In this document: in pieces, positions 34,210-46,452 of the stretch | Numbering within the stretch: position 1 is the stretch's first letter | How the letters are laid out: each line of letters starts with the position of its first letter | Source of the DNA: Ralstonia insidiosa | Lineage (GTDB): Bacteria; Pseudomonadota; Gammaproteobacteria; Burkholderiales; Burkholderiaceae | DNA length: 64,000 bases | NCBI RefSeq assembly: GCF_008801405.1 | Contig: NZ_VZPV01000001.1 | Coordinates: 1,798,001-1,862,000, forward strand | Direction of reading: 5' to 3' | Position numbers and translations under genes: made by a program | Notes under the pieces: model-generated | Seen by the model: only the letters and a program-made list of their open reading frames with translations | The model's database searches: none | Told to the model about the DNA's origin: nothing

Positions 34210-35346
34210 GTGTTGCCGTCTTTCCCGCCCGCCATTCTCGCGCTTGCAGACGGCACGGTCTTTCGTGGCTATTCCATCGGTGCGGCCGGTCATACGATCG
34301 GCGAAGTGGTGTTCAACACCGCCATCACCGGCTATCAGGAAATCCTTACCGATCCGAGCTACTCGCGCCAGATCGTCACGCTCACGTACCCGCACATCGG
34401 TAACGTCGGCGTGAACCGTGAGGATGTCGAAGCCACGAAAGTCCATGCCGCCGGTCTCATCATCAAGGATCTGCCGATCCTCGCGTCGAACTTCCGCAAG
34501 GAACACTCGCTCTCGCATTACCTGAAGGGCGAGAAGGTTGTCGCCATTGCCGGTATCGACACCCGCAAGCTGACCCGCATCCTGCGTGAAAAGGGCGCCC
34601 AGAACGGCTGCATCCTGGCCGGCGAAGACAACGTGCAGAAGGCCATCGACCTGGCGCGCTCGTTCCCGGGCCTGTCGGGCATGGATCTGGCGAAGGTGGT
34701 GTCCGTCACCGAGCCGTACGAGTGGACCCAGACCGAATGGGAACTGGGCCGCGGCTACGGCAAGCAGGAAGCCCCGAAGTACCACGTGGTTGCGTATGAC
34801 TTCGGCGTCAAGTTCAACATCCTGCGCATGCTGGCCGAGCGCGGCTGCCGTGTGACGGTGGTGCCGGCCCAGACCAGCGCTGCCGATGTGCTGGCGCACA
34901 ACCCGGATGGCGTGTTCCTCTCCAACGGCCCTGGCGATCCGGAACCGTGCGATTACGCCATCGCCGCTGCCAAGGAATTCCTGGACCGTCGCCTCCCGAC
35001 GTTCGGCATCTGCCTGGGTCACCAGATCATGGGCCTGGCCGTCGGCGCCAAGACGCTCAAGATGAAGACTGGCCACCACGGTGCGAACCACCCGGTCAAG
35101 GATCTGCAGGACGGCCGCGTGGTCATCACCTCGCAGAACCACGGCTTTGCGGTGGACCCGGACTCGCTGCCGGCCAACGCACGCGTGACGCACGTCTCGC
35201 TGTTCGACGGCACGCTGCAAGGCTTCGAGCTGACGGACCGCCCGGCATTCTGCTTCCAGGGTCACCCGGAAGCCTCGCCTGGCCCGCACGACATCGCGTA
35301 CCTGTTCGACCGCTTCACGGCGGCGATGGACGCGGCCAAGCAGTAA
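34210..35346 (+). CDS. carA: carbamoyl-phosphate synthase small subunit
   Basis: 378 aa starting with GTG at 34210, six nt after AGGAG. The N-terminal CPSase small-chain domain ([20 protein letters not shown], then an [24 protein letters not shown] segment) precedes a class I glutamine amidotransferase domain. Catalytic Cys268 lies in FGICLGHQ, and the His/Glu pair in [13 protein letters not shown]. It supplies ammonia from glutamine to CarB for arginine and pyrimidine synthesis. It is separated from carB by an inserted exporter gene. Confidence 0.97.
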   Translation: MLPSFPPAILALADGTVFRGYSIGAAGHTIGEVVFNTAITGYQEILTDPSYSRQIVTLTYPHIGNVGVNREDVEATKVHAAGLIIKDLPILASNFRKEHSLSHYLKGEKVVAIAGIDTRKLTRILREKGAQNGCILAGEDNVQKAIDLARSFPGLSGMDLAKVVSVTEPYEWTQTEWELGRGYGKQEAPKYHVVAYDFGVKFNILRMLAERGCRVTVVPAQTSAADVLAHNPDGVFLSNGPGDPEPCDYAIAAAKEFLDRRLPTFGICLGHQIMGLAVGAKTLKMKTGHHGANHPVKDLQDGRVVITSQNHGFAVDPDSLPANARVTHVSLFDGTLQGFELTDRPAFCFQGHPEASPGPHDIAYLFDRFTAAMDAAKQ

Positions 35347-35362
35347 GGCAAACGAGATCGCC

Positions 35363-36037
35363 ATGAACGCCTTCATGCTCGCCCACTTCGGCGTCACCGA
35401 GTTCTGGACCTTCCTGCTCGGCACGATCTTTATCGTGCTGCTGCCGGGGCCGAACTCGATGTACGTGCTGTCGGTGGCGGCCCGTCGCGGTGTGCGCGCG
35501 GGCTACCAGGGCGCATGCGGCGTGTTTCTGGGCGATGCCATCCTGATGGTGCTATCGGCGGCGGGTGTGGCTTCGCTGCTGAAGGCGAGTCCGGCGCTGT
35601 TCTACGTCGTGAAGTACATCGGCGCGGCGTACCTGGCGTGGATCGGCTTGCAGATGTTGCGCGGTGCATTGAACAACTGGCGTGCACGCAAGGCAGGCGA
35701 GTCGGTTGAGCGGAGCGCGGCACCGGCTGACGAAGCGAATCCCTTCAAGAAGGCGCTGATCATCAGCCTGCTGAACCCGAAGGCGATTCTGTTCTTCATC
35801 TCGTTCTTCATCCAGTTCGTCGATCCGCACTACGCGTTGCCGGTGGTGTCGTTCGTCGTGCTGGGGCTGGTTTGCCAAGTCTGCAGCTTCCTGTACCTGA
35901 CCACCATCATCTTCGTGGGCGCGCGGCTGGCCGCGGCGTTCCGCGCGCGACGACGTCTGTCTGCTGGTATGAGCAGCGGCGTCGGCGCCATGTTTATCGG
36001 CTTTTCCGCCAAGCTGGCGACGGCCACACTGAATTAA
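35363..36037 (+). CDS. LysE/RhtB-family amino-acid exporter, LeuE-like
   Basis: 224 aa with six predicted membrane helices and the family motif [20 protein letters not shown] near residues 27-46. A hydrophilic loop around 108-125 separates helices 3 and 4, and a second conserved segment is [18 protein letters not shown]. The N-terminus ([20 protein letters not shown]) resembles leucine exporter LeuE. It sits between carA (16 nt gap) and carB (16 nt gap), so it is co-transcribed with carbamoyl-phosphate synthase. The exported amino acid is unknown. Confidence 0.88.
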   Translation: MNAFMLAHFGVTEFWTFLLGTIFIVLLPGPNSMYVLSVAARRGVRAGYQGACGVFLGDAILMVLSAAGVASLLKASPALFYVVKYIGAAYLAWIGLQMLRGALNNWRARKAGESVERSAAPADEANPFKKALIISLLNPKAILFFISFFIQFVDPHYALPVVSFVVLGLVCQVCSFLYLTTIIFVGARLAAAFRARRRLSAGMSSGVGAMFIGFSAKLATATLN

Positions 36038-36053
36038 TCGAATCGAGCGGGTT

Positions 36054-39299
<3,246 letters not shown>

Positions 39300-39371
39300 G
39301 GCTTGGTAGGACCCAGAGTTTGGCCCCGCGGCGCGGCATAGCGTCGCGGTCAAGGCTCTCTGGGGCAGCAG

Positions 39372-39407
39372 TTGCCGCCTCCGGGCGGTTCGCCTACACT
39401 ACAGTGT
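39372..39407 (+). promoter_or_regulatory. greA promoter with an overlapping dyad
   Basis: TTGCCG (39372-39377), a 17-nt spacer and TACACT (39395-39400). A perfect inverted repeat ACACT-AC-AGTGT (39396-39407) covers the -10 box and the likely start site, so it could be an operator. Confidence 0.6.
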
Positions 39408-39424
39408 CCGTGTCAAAACAACGA

Positions 39425-39485
39425 CAGCCGCCGTCAGGCGGGTGTGCGCTACGCGCCCTCCCGCTTCGCAGCGGCTGATTTTTTT
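39425..39485 (+). terminator. intrinsic terminator in the greA leader (attenuator-like)
   Basis: CAGCCGC (39425-39431) can pair with GCGGCTG (39471-39477), or CCGCT-TCGC-AGCGG (39461-39474) can form alone. Either is followed by ATTTTTTT (T run 39479-39485), 20 nt upstream of the greA ATG. Smaller hairpins CCGCC-GTCA-GGCGG and GCGC-TAC-GCGC lie inside. Most transcripts from the promoter at 39372 could end here, giving a short leader RNA of about 80 nt. Confidence 0.7.
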
Positions 39486-39505
39486 GTGATTCCGAATTAC
39501 CCACT

Positions 39506-39982
39506 ATGAGCACCATTCCCATTACCAAGCGCGGTGCCGAGATGCTCAAGGAAGAGCTGCAGCGCTTGAAGACCAAGGAGCGTCCGGCCGTCGTCACCGC
39601 TATCGCCGAGGCACGTGCCCAGGGCGATCTGTCCGAAAACGCCGACTACGATGCCGCCAAAGAGCGCCAGGGCTTCATCGAAGGCCGCATCCAGGAAATC
39701 GAAGGCAAGCTGTCGGCAGCGAATATCATCGATCCGTCCGAGCTCGACGCCGAGGGGCGTGTGGTTTTCGGCGCCACCATCGACCTGGAAGACCTGGATT
39801 CAGGCAAGCCCGTCACGTACCAGATCGTTGGCGATGACGAAGCTGATCTGGAAACCGGCAAGATTTCGATCAGCTCGCCGATCGCCCGTGCATTGATCGG
39901 CAAGTTCGAAGGCGACGTCGCCACCGTGGTCGCCCCGGGCGGCGAGCGCGAGTACGAAGTCTTGGCCGTCAAGTACCTCTAA
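39506..39982 (+). CDS. greA: transcription elongation factor GreA
   Basis: 158 aa, the standard length. The N-terminal coiled coil contains the family signature ([20 protein letters not shown], then [20 protein letters not shown]), with the acidic tip residues Asp and Glu in GDLSENADY. The C-terminal FKBP-like domain ends [14 protein letters not shown]. It rescues backtracked RNA polymerase by stimulating transcript cleavage. Expression is probably set partly by the terminator in its leader. Confidence 0.97.
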   Translation: MSTIPITKRGAEMLKEELQRLKTKERPAVVTAIAEARAQGDLSENADYDAAKERQGFIEGRIQEIEGKLSAANIIDPSELDAEGRVVFGATIDLEDLDSGKPVTYQIVGDDEADLETGKISISSPIARALIGKFEGDVATVVAPGGEREYEVLAVKYL

Positions 39983-40007
39983 TCACCACCAGCCGGAACG
40001 GTCCCCC

Positions 40008-40475
40008 ATGCCTCAGCGCTTCTTTCAGTTGCTTGCAACGGTATGGTGCGGGTCGCTCTGGACCATCGGTTACATCGTCGCTCCGACGCTGTTTGCCATG
40101 CTGGAAGACCGCCAGTTGGCCGGCTCGATCGCCGGCCGGCTGTTTCACGCCGAGGCGTGGATTGGTCTGGGCGTAGGCTGTTTGCTGCTGCTTGCCGCCA
40201 CAGCGCTGGTGCGGCGCGGGCAGGCGGGATACAAGTCGCTGCGATGGCTGGTGCTGGGGATGCTGGTATGCGTGCTGGTCGGCTACTTTGGGCTGCAACC
40301 GTTCATGGCTTCACTGCGTGAGCAGGCGGCGGCCCAGGGTCTGGCCGTCGGTGACTCGGCGTACCGGGCCCAGTTCGGCATGCTGCACGGTGTGTCGAGC
40401 GTGTTTTACCTGGTGCAAAGTCTGTTTGGCCTTGCGTTGATCTGGAAAACCGCTGGTATTCAGCAGCCCTCCTGA
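40008..40475 (+). CDS. DUF4149 membrane protein
   Basis: 155 aa with four predicted membrane helices: about 7-30 (QLLATVWCGSLWTIGYIVAP), 48-68 (AWIGLGVGCLLLLAATAL), 78-98 and 125-147. It matches the DUF4149/TMEM205-like family. It lies 25 nt after greA and is probably co-transcribed with it. Function unknown. Confidence 0.85.
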   Translation: MPQRFFQLLATVWCGSLWTIGYIVAPTLFAMLEDRQLAGSIAGRLFHAEAWIGLGVGCLLLLAATALVRRGQAGYKSLRWLVLGMLVCVLVGYFGLQPFMASLREQAAAQGLAVGDSAYRAQFGMLHGVSSVFYLVQSLFGLALIWKTAGIQQPS

Positions 40476-40487
40476 GGCCAAAGAAAA

Positions 40488-40512
40488 GACCGGCTGAAAA
40501 GCCGGTCGTTTT
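40488..40512. terminator. bidirectional terminator between the DUF4149 gene and yhbY
   Basis: Perfect stem GACCGGCT (40488-40495) / AGCCGGTC (40500-40507) with a GAAA tetraloop. GTTTTC follows on the plus strand and TTTTCTTT on the minus strand. Confidence 0.85.
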
Positions 40513-40532
40513 CTGTGCGGGCAAGCGTCAGA

Positions 40533-41033
40533 TCAGGACAGTGCCTTCTTCTTTTGGCTGGTTTGGCGCGGTTTGGCACGTTTCACGTTGCCGCCGGCCG
40601 TGACGCGCTCGTTGCCGAGCACGCTTAGGCGAACCGGCTTCGGGCGGCGCGTGGCGTTCGGATTCGCCTTACGCACTGTAACGGAGCGCGGGCCGGCGCC
40701 GACGGTGGTCTTGCGCGGCGGGCGGATGTCCTGTGGCTGGTTTTCCTTCAGGTAGGCCGGACCTTCGCGCCAGATCACCAGCAGTTTGCCGATGTGCTGC
40801 ACGGGCGCAGCCTGCAGGCGGGCGCAGATGGTGTCATAGAGCTCGATGCGGGCTTCGCGGTCGTCGCCGAACACCCGAATTTTGATCAGCCCGTGGGCCG
40901 CCAGCGAGCGGTCGATTTCGGCCAGAACGGCTTTGGTCAGGCCCTCCGCACCGATGATGACGACCGGGTTCAACGCGTGCGCTTCCGAGCGCAGTTCCGA
41001 TCGTTGGGCAGGGGTGAGGATGAGGGCGGGCAT
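40533..41033 (-). CDS. yhbY: YhbY family RNA-binding protein with a basic C-terminal extension
   Basis: 166 aa from the ATG at 41033, where the conserved start MPALILTPAQRSELRSEAH begins; the extension to 41084 is rejected. Residues 1-95 are the CRS1-YhbY domain (HALNPVVIIGAEGLTKAVLA, then GLIKIRV and LVIWREG). E. coli YhbY ends there at 97 aa; here about 70 further residues, rich in Arg, Lys and Pro, follow and end in TSQKKKALS. The family binds the 50S subunit during assembly. The gene diverges from rlmE, as in many proteobacteria. Confidence 0.92.
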   Translation of the reverse strand: MPALILTPAQRSELRSEAHALNPVVIIGAEGLTKAVLAEIDRSLAAHGLIKIRVFGDDREARIELYDTICARLQAAPVQHIGKLLVIWREGPAYLKENQPQDIRPPRKTTVGAGPRSVTVRKANPNATRRPKPVRLSVLGNERVTAGGNVKRAKPRQTSQKKKALS

Positions 41034-41129
41034 AAATGAGGGCGAGATCGCGCAAAAGGACAAACGGCGCGTATTATCCGCCAAAATCAGTCCAAGCCGC
41101 CATGTTTAGGCAGTTTGGCAACCAATTCG

Positions 41130-41795
41130 ATGGCAAAGAACAAGTTCAACCAGTCGTGGCTGCACGACCATATCAACGATCCGTACGTGAAGCTGGCCCA
41201 GCGCGAGGGCTATCGCGCGCGCGCCGCCTACAAACTCAAGGAGATCGATGAGCAGGACAAGCTGATCAAGCCGGGCCAGGTCATTGTTGACCTGGGGGCC
41301 GCGCCGGGCAGTTGGAGCCAGTACGTGCGCAACAAGCTAGCCGCCTCGCCGCGTGCCAAGGATGGCCGCATTGACGGCGCCATCGTCGCCATCGACATCC
41401 TGCCGATGGAAGCGATTGCCGACGTCGAATTCATCCAGGGTGACTTCCGCGAGGACGAGGTCTTCCAGCAACTGGAAGAAATCGTGCTGGAAGCCACGGG
41501 CGGAGGCAAAGTAGACCTTGTTTTGTCCGATATGGCCCCCAACCTCTCGGGTGTGGCGTCGGCAGACGCCGCGCGCATGGAGCACATCGCCGAGCTGGCC
41601 GTGGAATTTGCCATGGCGCACCTGAAACCTGAAGGTGCACTGCTGATCAAATGTTTCCACGGCAGCGGCTATAGTCAGATCGTCGAGATGTTCAAGCGCC
41701 ATTTCAAGATCGTGGCGCCGCGCAAGCCCAAGGCCTCTCGCGACAAGTCTTCCGAGACCTTCCTGCTGGGCCGCCAGCTCAAGCATCCGGGCTGA
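41130..41795 (+). CDS. rlmE: 23S rRNA 2'-O-ribose methyltransferase (U2552)
   Basis: 221 aa from the ATG at 41130. FtsJ/RrmJ features: [20 protein letters not shown] at the start, [16 protein letters not shown], the SAM motif [25 protein letters not shown] and [10 protein letters not shown]. The K-D-K-E catalytic tetrad residues fall in these segments. It methylates U2552 in the A loop of 23S rRNA late in 50S assembly. It is followed by ftsH after 128 nt, the common rlmE-ftsH order. Confidence 0.97.
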   Translation: MAKNKFNQSWLHDHINDPYVKLAQREGYRARAAYKLKEIDEQDKLIKPGQVIVDLGAAPGSWSQYVRNKLAASPRAKDGRIDGAIVAIDILPMEAIADVEFIQGDFREDEVFQQLEEIVLEATGGGKVDLVLSDMAPNLSGVASADAARMEHIAELAVEFAMAHLKPEGALLIKCFHGSGYSQIVEMFKRHFKIVAPRKPKASRDKSSETFLLGRQLKHPG

Positions 41796-41923
41796 CGGAC
41801 GTTACTCAGGAAGGGCCCGGTGGCGCTGAGTGGCCGATGGTCTTGCGGGCAATCAACCCGCGGCGGTGTCCGTGCATTACAATGCCAAGCATCCCGTCAA
41901 GGCATTTCTAAAGGAGTCTCGCC

Positions 41924-43810
41924 TTGAATAACAACTGGTTTCAGAAGGCGGCCATCTGGCTGGTGATTGCCTTGGTGCTGTTCACCGTCTTCAAGCAGTT
42001 CGACAAGCCGCGCACCCAAGAGGGTGTGACGTACTCGCAATTCATGGATGACGCAAAGGCCGGCAAGGTCAAGCGCGTCGAAGTGCAGGGCCGCACGCTG
42101 TTGGTCACGCCCAACGAGGGCAACAAGTATTCCATCATCTCGCCAGGCGACATCTGGATGGTTGGCGATCTGATGAAATTTGGCGTGCAGGTGACCGGCA
42201 AGGCCGAAGACGAGCCCAATATGCTCTATTCGATCCTTACCTACCTCGGCCCGACGCTGCTGATCATCGTGTTCTGGTTCTACATGATGCGGCAGATGCA
42301 AGGCGGCGGGAAAGGCGGTGCCTTCTCGTTCGGCAAATCCCGAGCGCGGTTGATCGACGAGAACAACAACAGCGTCACGTTTGCTGATGTGGCAGGGTGT
42401 GACGAGTCGAAGGAAGAAGTCGTCGAGCTCGTCGACTTCCTGAAAGATCCGCAGAAATTCCAGAAGCTGGGTGGTCGTATCCCGCGTGGCGTGCTGCTGG
42501 TCGGCCCTCCGGGTACCGGTAAGACGCTGCTGGCGCGCGCCATTGCTGGCGAAGCCAAGGTACCGTTCTTCAGCATCTCCGGTTCGGATTTCGTTGAAAT
42601 GTTCGTCGGCGTGGGTGCAGCCCGCGTGCGCGACATGTTCGAGAACGCCAAGAAGCAAGCGCCTTGCATCGTCTTCATCGACGAAATTGATGCGGTCGGC
42701 CGCCATCGTGGCGCCGGCATGGGCGGTGGTAACGACGAGCGCGAGCAGACCCTGAACCAGATGCTGGTCGAGATGGACGGTTTCGAGGCCAACTCGGGCG
42801 TCATCGTCATTGCAGCAACCAACCGCGCTGACGTTCTCGACAAGGCGTTGCTGCGCCCGGGCCGTTTCGACCGCCAGGTCTACGTGGGCCTGCCGGACAT
42901 TCGTGGCCGCGAGCAGATCCTCAAGGTGCATATGCGCAAGGTGCCGATCGGCAACGACGTGGATGCTTCGGTGCTGGCACGTGGCACGCCGGGTTTCTCG
43001 GGTGCTGATCTGGCCAACCTTGTGAACGAAGCCGCGCTGTTTGCTGCCCGCCGTAACAAGCGTGTGGTTGATATGCAGGACTTCGAAGATGCTAAGGACA
43101 AGATCTACATGGGTCCGGAGCGCAAGTCGGCCGTGATCCGTGAAGAAGAGCGCAAGGCCACGGCGTACCACGAGTCGGGTCATGCAGTGGTTGCCAAGCT
43201 GCTGCCGAAGGCTGATCCGGTGCACAAGGTCACGATCATGCCGCGCGGCTGGGCGGGTGGCTTGACCTGGCAGCTGCCGGAGCACGACAAGCACTACGCC
43301 TATAAGGACACGATGCTTGAAGAGGTCGCTATCCTGTTCGGCGGTCGCGCAGCAGAAGAGGTGTTCCTGGGCGCGATGAGTACCGGTGCTTCGAACGACT
43401 TCGAGCGTGCCACGAAAATGGCCCGCGACATGGTGACGCGCTACGGCATGAGCGACACGCTGGGCACCATGGTCTATGTCGACACCGAGCAGGACGGTTT
43501 CTTCGGCCGCATGGCATCGAAGACGGTGTCCGAGGCGACGCAGCAAAAGGTCGATGCAGAGATTCGTCGCATTGTTGACGAGCAGTACGCCCTGGCCAAG
43601 GGCCTGCTGGAAGCCAACCGTGACAAGGTTGAGGCCATGACGGCTGCGCTGCTCGAGTGGGAAACCATCGACGCCGACCAGGTCAACGACATCATGGACG
43701 GTAAGCCGCCGCGCCCGCCGCGCTATGGTTCGACTGGCGGTGGCAGCACGCCGCCGGGTGGCGGTACCCCCGCCGGAGCGAACCCGGGTAACGTGCCGGC
43801 CACGGCATGA
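41924..43810 (+). CDS. ftsH: ATP-dependent zinc metalloprotease FtsH
   Basis: 628 aa starting with TTG at 41924, seven nt after AAAGGAG. Two N-terminal membrane helices (about 8-24 and 101-122) flank a small periplasmic domain. The AAA module has Walker A GPPGTGKT at 194-201, Walker [13 protein letters not shown] and the second region of homology [20 protein letters not shown]. The protease site is His416-Glu-Ser-Gly-His420. The C-terminus is Gly/Pro rich. It degrades membrane and regulatory proteins such as LpxC and sigma-32 (known in E. coli). Confidence 0.98.
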   Translation: MNNNWFQKAAIWLVIALVLFTVFKQFDKPRTQEGVTYSQFMDDAKAGKVKRVEVQGRTLLVTPNEGNKYSIISPGDIWMVGDLMKFGVQVTGKAEDEPNMLYSILTYLGPTLLIIVFWFYMMRQMQGGGKGGAFSFGKSRARLIDENNNSVTFADVAGCDESKEEVVELVDFLKDPQKFQKLGGRIPRGVLLVGPPGTGKTLLARAIAGEAKVPFFSISGSDFVEMFVGVGAARVRDMFENAKKQAPCIVFIDEIDAVGRHRGAGMGGGNDEREQTLNQMLVEMDGFEANSGVIVIAATNRADVLDKALLRPGRFDRQVYVGLPDIRGREQILKVHMRKVPIGNDVDASVLARGTPGFSGADLANLVNEAALFAARRNKRVVDMQDFEDAKDKIYMGPERKSAVIREEERKATAYHESGHAVVAKLLPKADPVHKVTIMPRGWAGGLTWQLPEHDKHYAYKDTMLEEVAILFGGRAAEEVFLGAMSTGASNDFERATKMARDMVTRYGMSDTLGTMVYVDTEQDGFFGRMASKTVSEATQQKVDAEIRRIVDEQYALAKGLLEANRDKVEAMTAALLEWETIDADQVNDIMDGKPPRPPRYGSTGGGSTPPGGGTPAGANPGNVPATA

Positions 43811-43852
43811 AGGCTGTCTGATAGGTTATTGCCCTGAGGGCGGAGCATAAGA

Positions 43853-43878
43853 GCCGGTGCATGCGCACCGGCTTTTTT
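43853..43878 (+). terminator. intrinsic terminator after ftsH
   Basis: Perfect stem GCCGGTGC (43853-43860) / GCACCGGC (43865-43872) with loop ATGC and a run of six T. Confidence 0.9.
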
Positions 43879-43945
43879 GTTAGTGCCTTTTTTGGTATGC
43901 CTGGCGTAGCATTCCGGTCCTGCGCCGTACTCTGATTCGCACATC

Positions 43946-44821
43946 TTGCCTGCTCTTATTCCCACTACGACGCACTTCCAGTGCGGGCGTTTTCGCTACG
44001 CGCGTGATCGGCGCCCGCTGGTCATGGGCATTCTCAACGTCACGCCCGATTCGTTTTCCGACGGCGGCCAACATGCCACCCGCGATACGGCGTTGCGCCA
44101 TGCTGAACAACTGATCACCGAAGGCGTCGACATGATCGACATCGGTGGTGAATCGAGCCGGCCGGGCGCTGCACCACTGGGTCTGCAGGAAGAGTTGGAC
44201 CGCGTGATGCCGATTGTCGAGGCGCTGCGCGACTGCGGCAAACCGCTGTCCATCGACACCTACAAGCCTGAGGTGATGCGCGCCACGCTAGAGGGTGGCG
44301 CCGATCTCATCAACGACATTTGGGGTTTTCGCCGCCCGGGCGCGATTGAGGCGGTGGCCAAGGGCAACGCCGGCCTGTGCGTGATGCACATGCAGCGCGA
44401 TCCAGAGACGATGCAGGAGTCGCCCAGCTATACGGATCTGATGGGCGAAGTGACAGCCTTCCTGCGCATGCAGACCGAAGCATTGCTGGCTGCCGGCGTA
44501 GCTGCAGAGCGCATTTCGCTCGACCCGGGATTTGGCTTTGGTAAAACGCCGGATCACAATCTCACCATGCTCAATCGATTGGCGCAGTTTGAGCAGATCG
44601 GGTTGCCGTTGTTGGCCGGTCTGTCGCGCAAATCGACGTTGGGTGCAGTGCTGGGTGGCAAACCGCCGGCCGAGCGCATCACCGCGAGTGTGGCTGCCGC
44701 GTTGCTGGCAGCGGAGCGCGGTGCTTTCATCGTGCGTGTGCACGACGTGCGGCCGACCGTGGAAGCACTTCAGGTCTGGTGGGCAATGCGTCACGAAAGG
44801 GTTGATCCGCCGCTCCCATGA
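43946..44821 (+). CDS. folP: dihydropteroate synthase
   Basis: 291 aa if it starts at the TTG at 43946; no ATG or GTG lies in frame upstream before a stop, and the ribosome site is weak. Family motifs: [57 protein letters not shown] and DPGFGFGKT, with the late LAGLSRKS and VRVHDV. It joins pterin pyrophosphate and p-aminobenzoate in folate synthesis and is the sulfonamide target. It is followed by glmM after 94 nt. Confidence 0.95.
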   Translation: MPALIPTTTHFQCGRFRYARDRRPLVMGILNVTPDSFSDGGQHATRDTALRHAEQLITEGVDMIDIGGESSRPGAAPLGLQEELDRVMPIVEALRDCGKPLSIDTYKPEVMRATLEGGADLINDIWGFRRPGAIEAVAKGNAGLCVMHMQRDPETMQESPSYTDLMGEVTAFLRMQTEALLAAGVAAERISLDPGFGFGKTPDHNLTMLNRLAQFEQIGLPLLAGLSRKSTLGAVLGGKPPAERITASVAAALLAAERGAFIVRVHDVRPTVEALQVWWAMRHERVDPPLP

Positions 44822-44915
44822 CGGTCGTACGGTCGGGGTCGAGCGAACAGACGATTGCCCGGCTGCGGCTGGCATCTTACAAACAATAAAGAAACTACTG
44901 CAGGAGAGATTCCTT

Positions 44916-46259
44916 ATGTCCAGGAAGTATTTCGGCACTGATGGCATTCGTGGGCGCGTGGGCGAGACCCCGATCACGCCGGACTTTGTGCTGCGCCTTG
45001 GCTATGCTGCCGGCCGCGTGTTGGCACACGGCGCTGAGTCGCATGGCCACGGCCGGCCTACTGTGCTGATCGGCAAGGACACGCGCTTGTCGGGCTACAT
45101 GCTGGAAGCGGCACTGGAAGCCGGTTTCACGGCTGCCGGCGTGGACGTGCTGATGAGCGGTCCGCTGCCGACGCCTGGCGTGGCTTATCTGACGCGCGCG
45201 TTGCGCCTGTCGGCGGGCGTAGTGATCTCTGCGTCACATAATCCTTACTATGACAACGGCATCAAGTTCTTCTCGGCCAGCGGTGACAAGCTGCCTGACG
45301 AGACCGAACTGCAGATCGAAGCCGAACTGGAAAAGCCGATGGAGTACGCGGCGTCAGACGCGCTGGGCCGTGCCCGCCGCATTGAGGATGCCGCCGGCCG
45401 CTACATCGAGTTTTGCAAGAGCACGTTCCCGAACGACCTGAACCTGTTCGGCATGAAAGTCGTGCTGGATAGTGCGCATGGCGCGGCGTACCACATTGCG
45501 CCGCACGTCTTCCACGAGTTGGGTGCGGATGTGGTGTCGATCGGCAACCAACCGAACGGTCGCAACATCAACGACGGCTACGGCGCGACAGCGCCGGGCA
45601 AGCTGGTCGAAGCCACGCGTGAACATGGCGCCGACATCGGCCTGGCCTTCGACGGTGATGCCGACCGCCTCCAGGTGGTCGACCGCAACGGTCGCCTGTA
45701 CAACGGCGATGAGCTGCTCTACGTGATGGTGCAGGCGCGTCGCGCAGCGGGGCAGGCAGTACCGGGCGCCGTCGGTACGCTCATGACCAACCTGGCTGTG
45801 GAGTTGGCACTTAAGGCGCAAGGCGTCGAGTTCGTACGTGCCAAGGTGGGCGACCGCTATGTGCTGGAAGAACTGAAGAAGAACGGTTGGCTGCTGGGCG
45901 GTGAAGGTTCGGGCCATTTGCTGTGCCTGGACAAGCACAGCACGGGCGACGGCATCATCTCGGCTTTGCAGGTGCTTGCGGCATTGCGCCGCAGTGGCCA
46001 GACGCTCGACGAGATGCTGGAAGGCGTGCGTCTGTTCCCGCAAAAGCTGATCAATGTGCGCGTCGAAAAAGGTTTCGACTGGAAGTCGCACGCTGGCTTG
46101 CAGGCTGCGCTCAAGACCAGCGAGGCTGAGCTCAGCGGCAAGGGGCGTGTGCTGATTCGTCCGTCCGGTACCGAACCTGTTGTGCGGGTGATGGTTGAGG
46201 CACAGGATGCCGACCTTGCTACACAGCATGCAGAACGTCTGGCGGCAACGTTGCGGTAA
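44916..46259 (+). CDS. glmM: phosphoglucosamine mutase
   Basis: 447 aa from the ATG at 44916, preceded by CAGGAGAG; the open frame upstream lies over folP and is rejected. Active-site phosphoserine Ser107 lies in [12 protein letters not shown], the metal-binding loop is AFDGDADRL, the sugar-binding GEGSGH motif is present and the phosphate-binding loop is [11 protein letters not shown]. It makes glucosamine-1-phosphate for UDP-GlcNAc, hence peptidoglycan and LPS. Confidence 0.97.
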   Translation: MSRKYFGTDGIRGRVGETPITPDFVLRLGYAAGRVLAHGAESHGHGRPTVLIGKDTRLSGYMLEAALEAGFTAAGVDVLMSGPLPTPGVAYLTRALRLSAGVVISASHNPYYDNGIKFFSASGDKLPDETELQIEAELEKPMEYAASDALGRARRIEDAAGRYIEFCKSTFPNDLNLFGMKVVLDSAHGAAYHIAPHVFHELGADVVSIGNQPNGRNINDGYGATAPGKLVEATREHGADIGLAFDGDADRLQVVDRNGRLYNGDELLYVMVQARRAAGQAVPGAVGTLMTNLAVELALKAQGVEFVRAKVGDRYVLEELKKNGWLLGGEGSGHLLCLDKHSTGDGIISALQVLAALRRSGQTLDEMLEGVRLFPQKLINVRVEKGFDWKSHAGLQAALKTSEAELSGKGRVLIRPSGTEPVVRVMVEAQDADLATQHAERLAATLR

Positions 46260-46289
46260 ATTGCCGGACGAACGCTGCAGAAGCAATTA

Positions 46290-46317
46290 AAAAGCGGCCC
46301 TTACGCCGCTTTTTTTG
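46290..46317 (+). terminator. intrinsic terminator after glmM
   Basis: Stem AGCGGC (46293-46298) / GCCGCT (46305-46310) with loop CCTTAC and a run of eight T. It separates the glmM transcript from the Pho regulon. Confidence 0.88.
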
Positions 46318-46370
46318 TGCCTTAAGATCGACTTTCGTGCGTTCTAAGCCGGTTCTGAGAAGTTTTTGTG

Positions 46371-46404
46371 TTGTCACAGAATTGTCATGTGAGCGACCTA
46401 AAGT
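46371..46404 (+). promoter_or_regulatory. Pho box 1 and -10 box of the pstS promoter
   Basis: TTGTCAC-AGAA-TTGTCAT (46371-46388) is the 7-4-7 PhoB direct repeat (TGTCA copies 11 bp apart). TAAAGT (46399-46404) follows after exactly 10 nt, the spacing usual for PhoB-activated promoters, where the Pho box replaces the -35. Confidence 0.75.
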
Positions 46405-46408
46405 TCGG

Positions 46409-46426
46409 GTGTCAAAAATCTGTCAT
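46409..46426 (+). promoter_or_regulatory. Pho box 2 upstream of pstS
   Basis: GTGTCAA-AAAT-CTGTCAT, again with TGTCA copies 11 bp apart and close to consensus. It lies 38 bp downstream of box 1, near or just past the likely transcription start, and 27 nt before the pstS ATG. Confidence 0.65.
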
Positions 46427-46452
46427 CGCTCAACCGCTCCTCTGGAGAACAC

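Noticed and set aside
41835..41884. Heat-shock (sigma-32) promoter before ftsH
   Set aside because: CTTG- and CC-type elements are present but too far apart; only a TACAAT -10-like box with no good -35 remains.
41897..43546. Minus-strand open frame of 549 codons antisense to ftsH
   Set aside because: Shadow of ftsH; no motif, signal or ribosome site.
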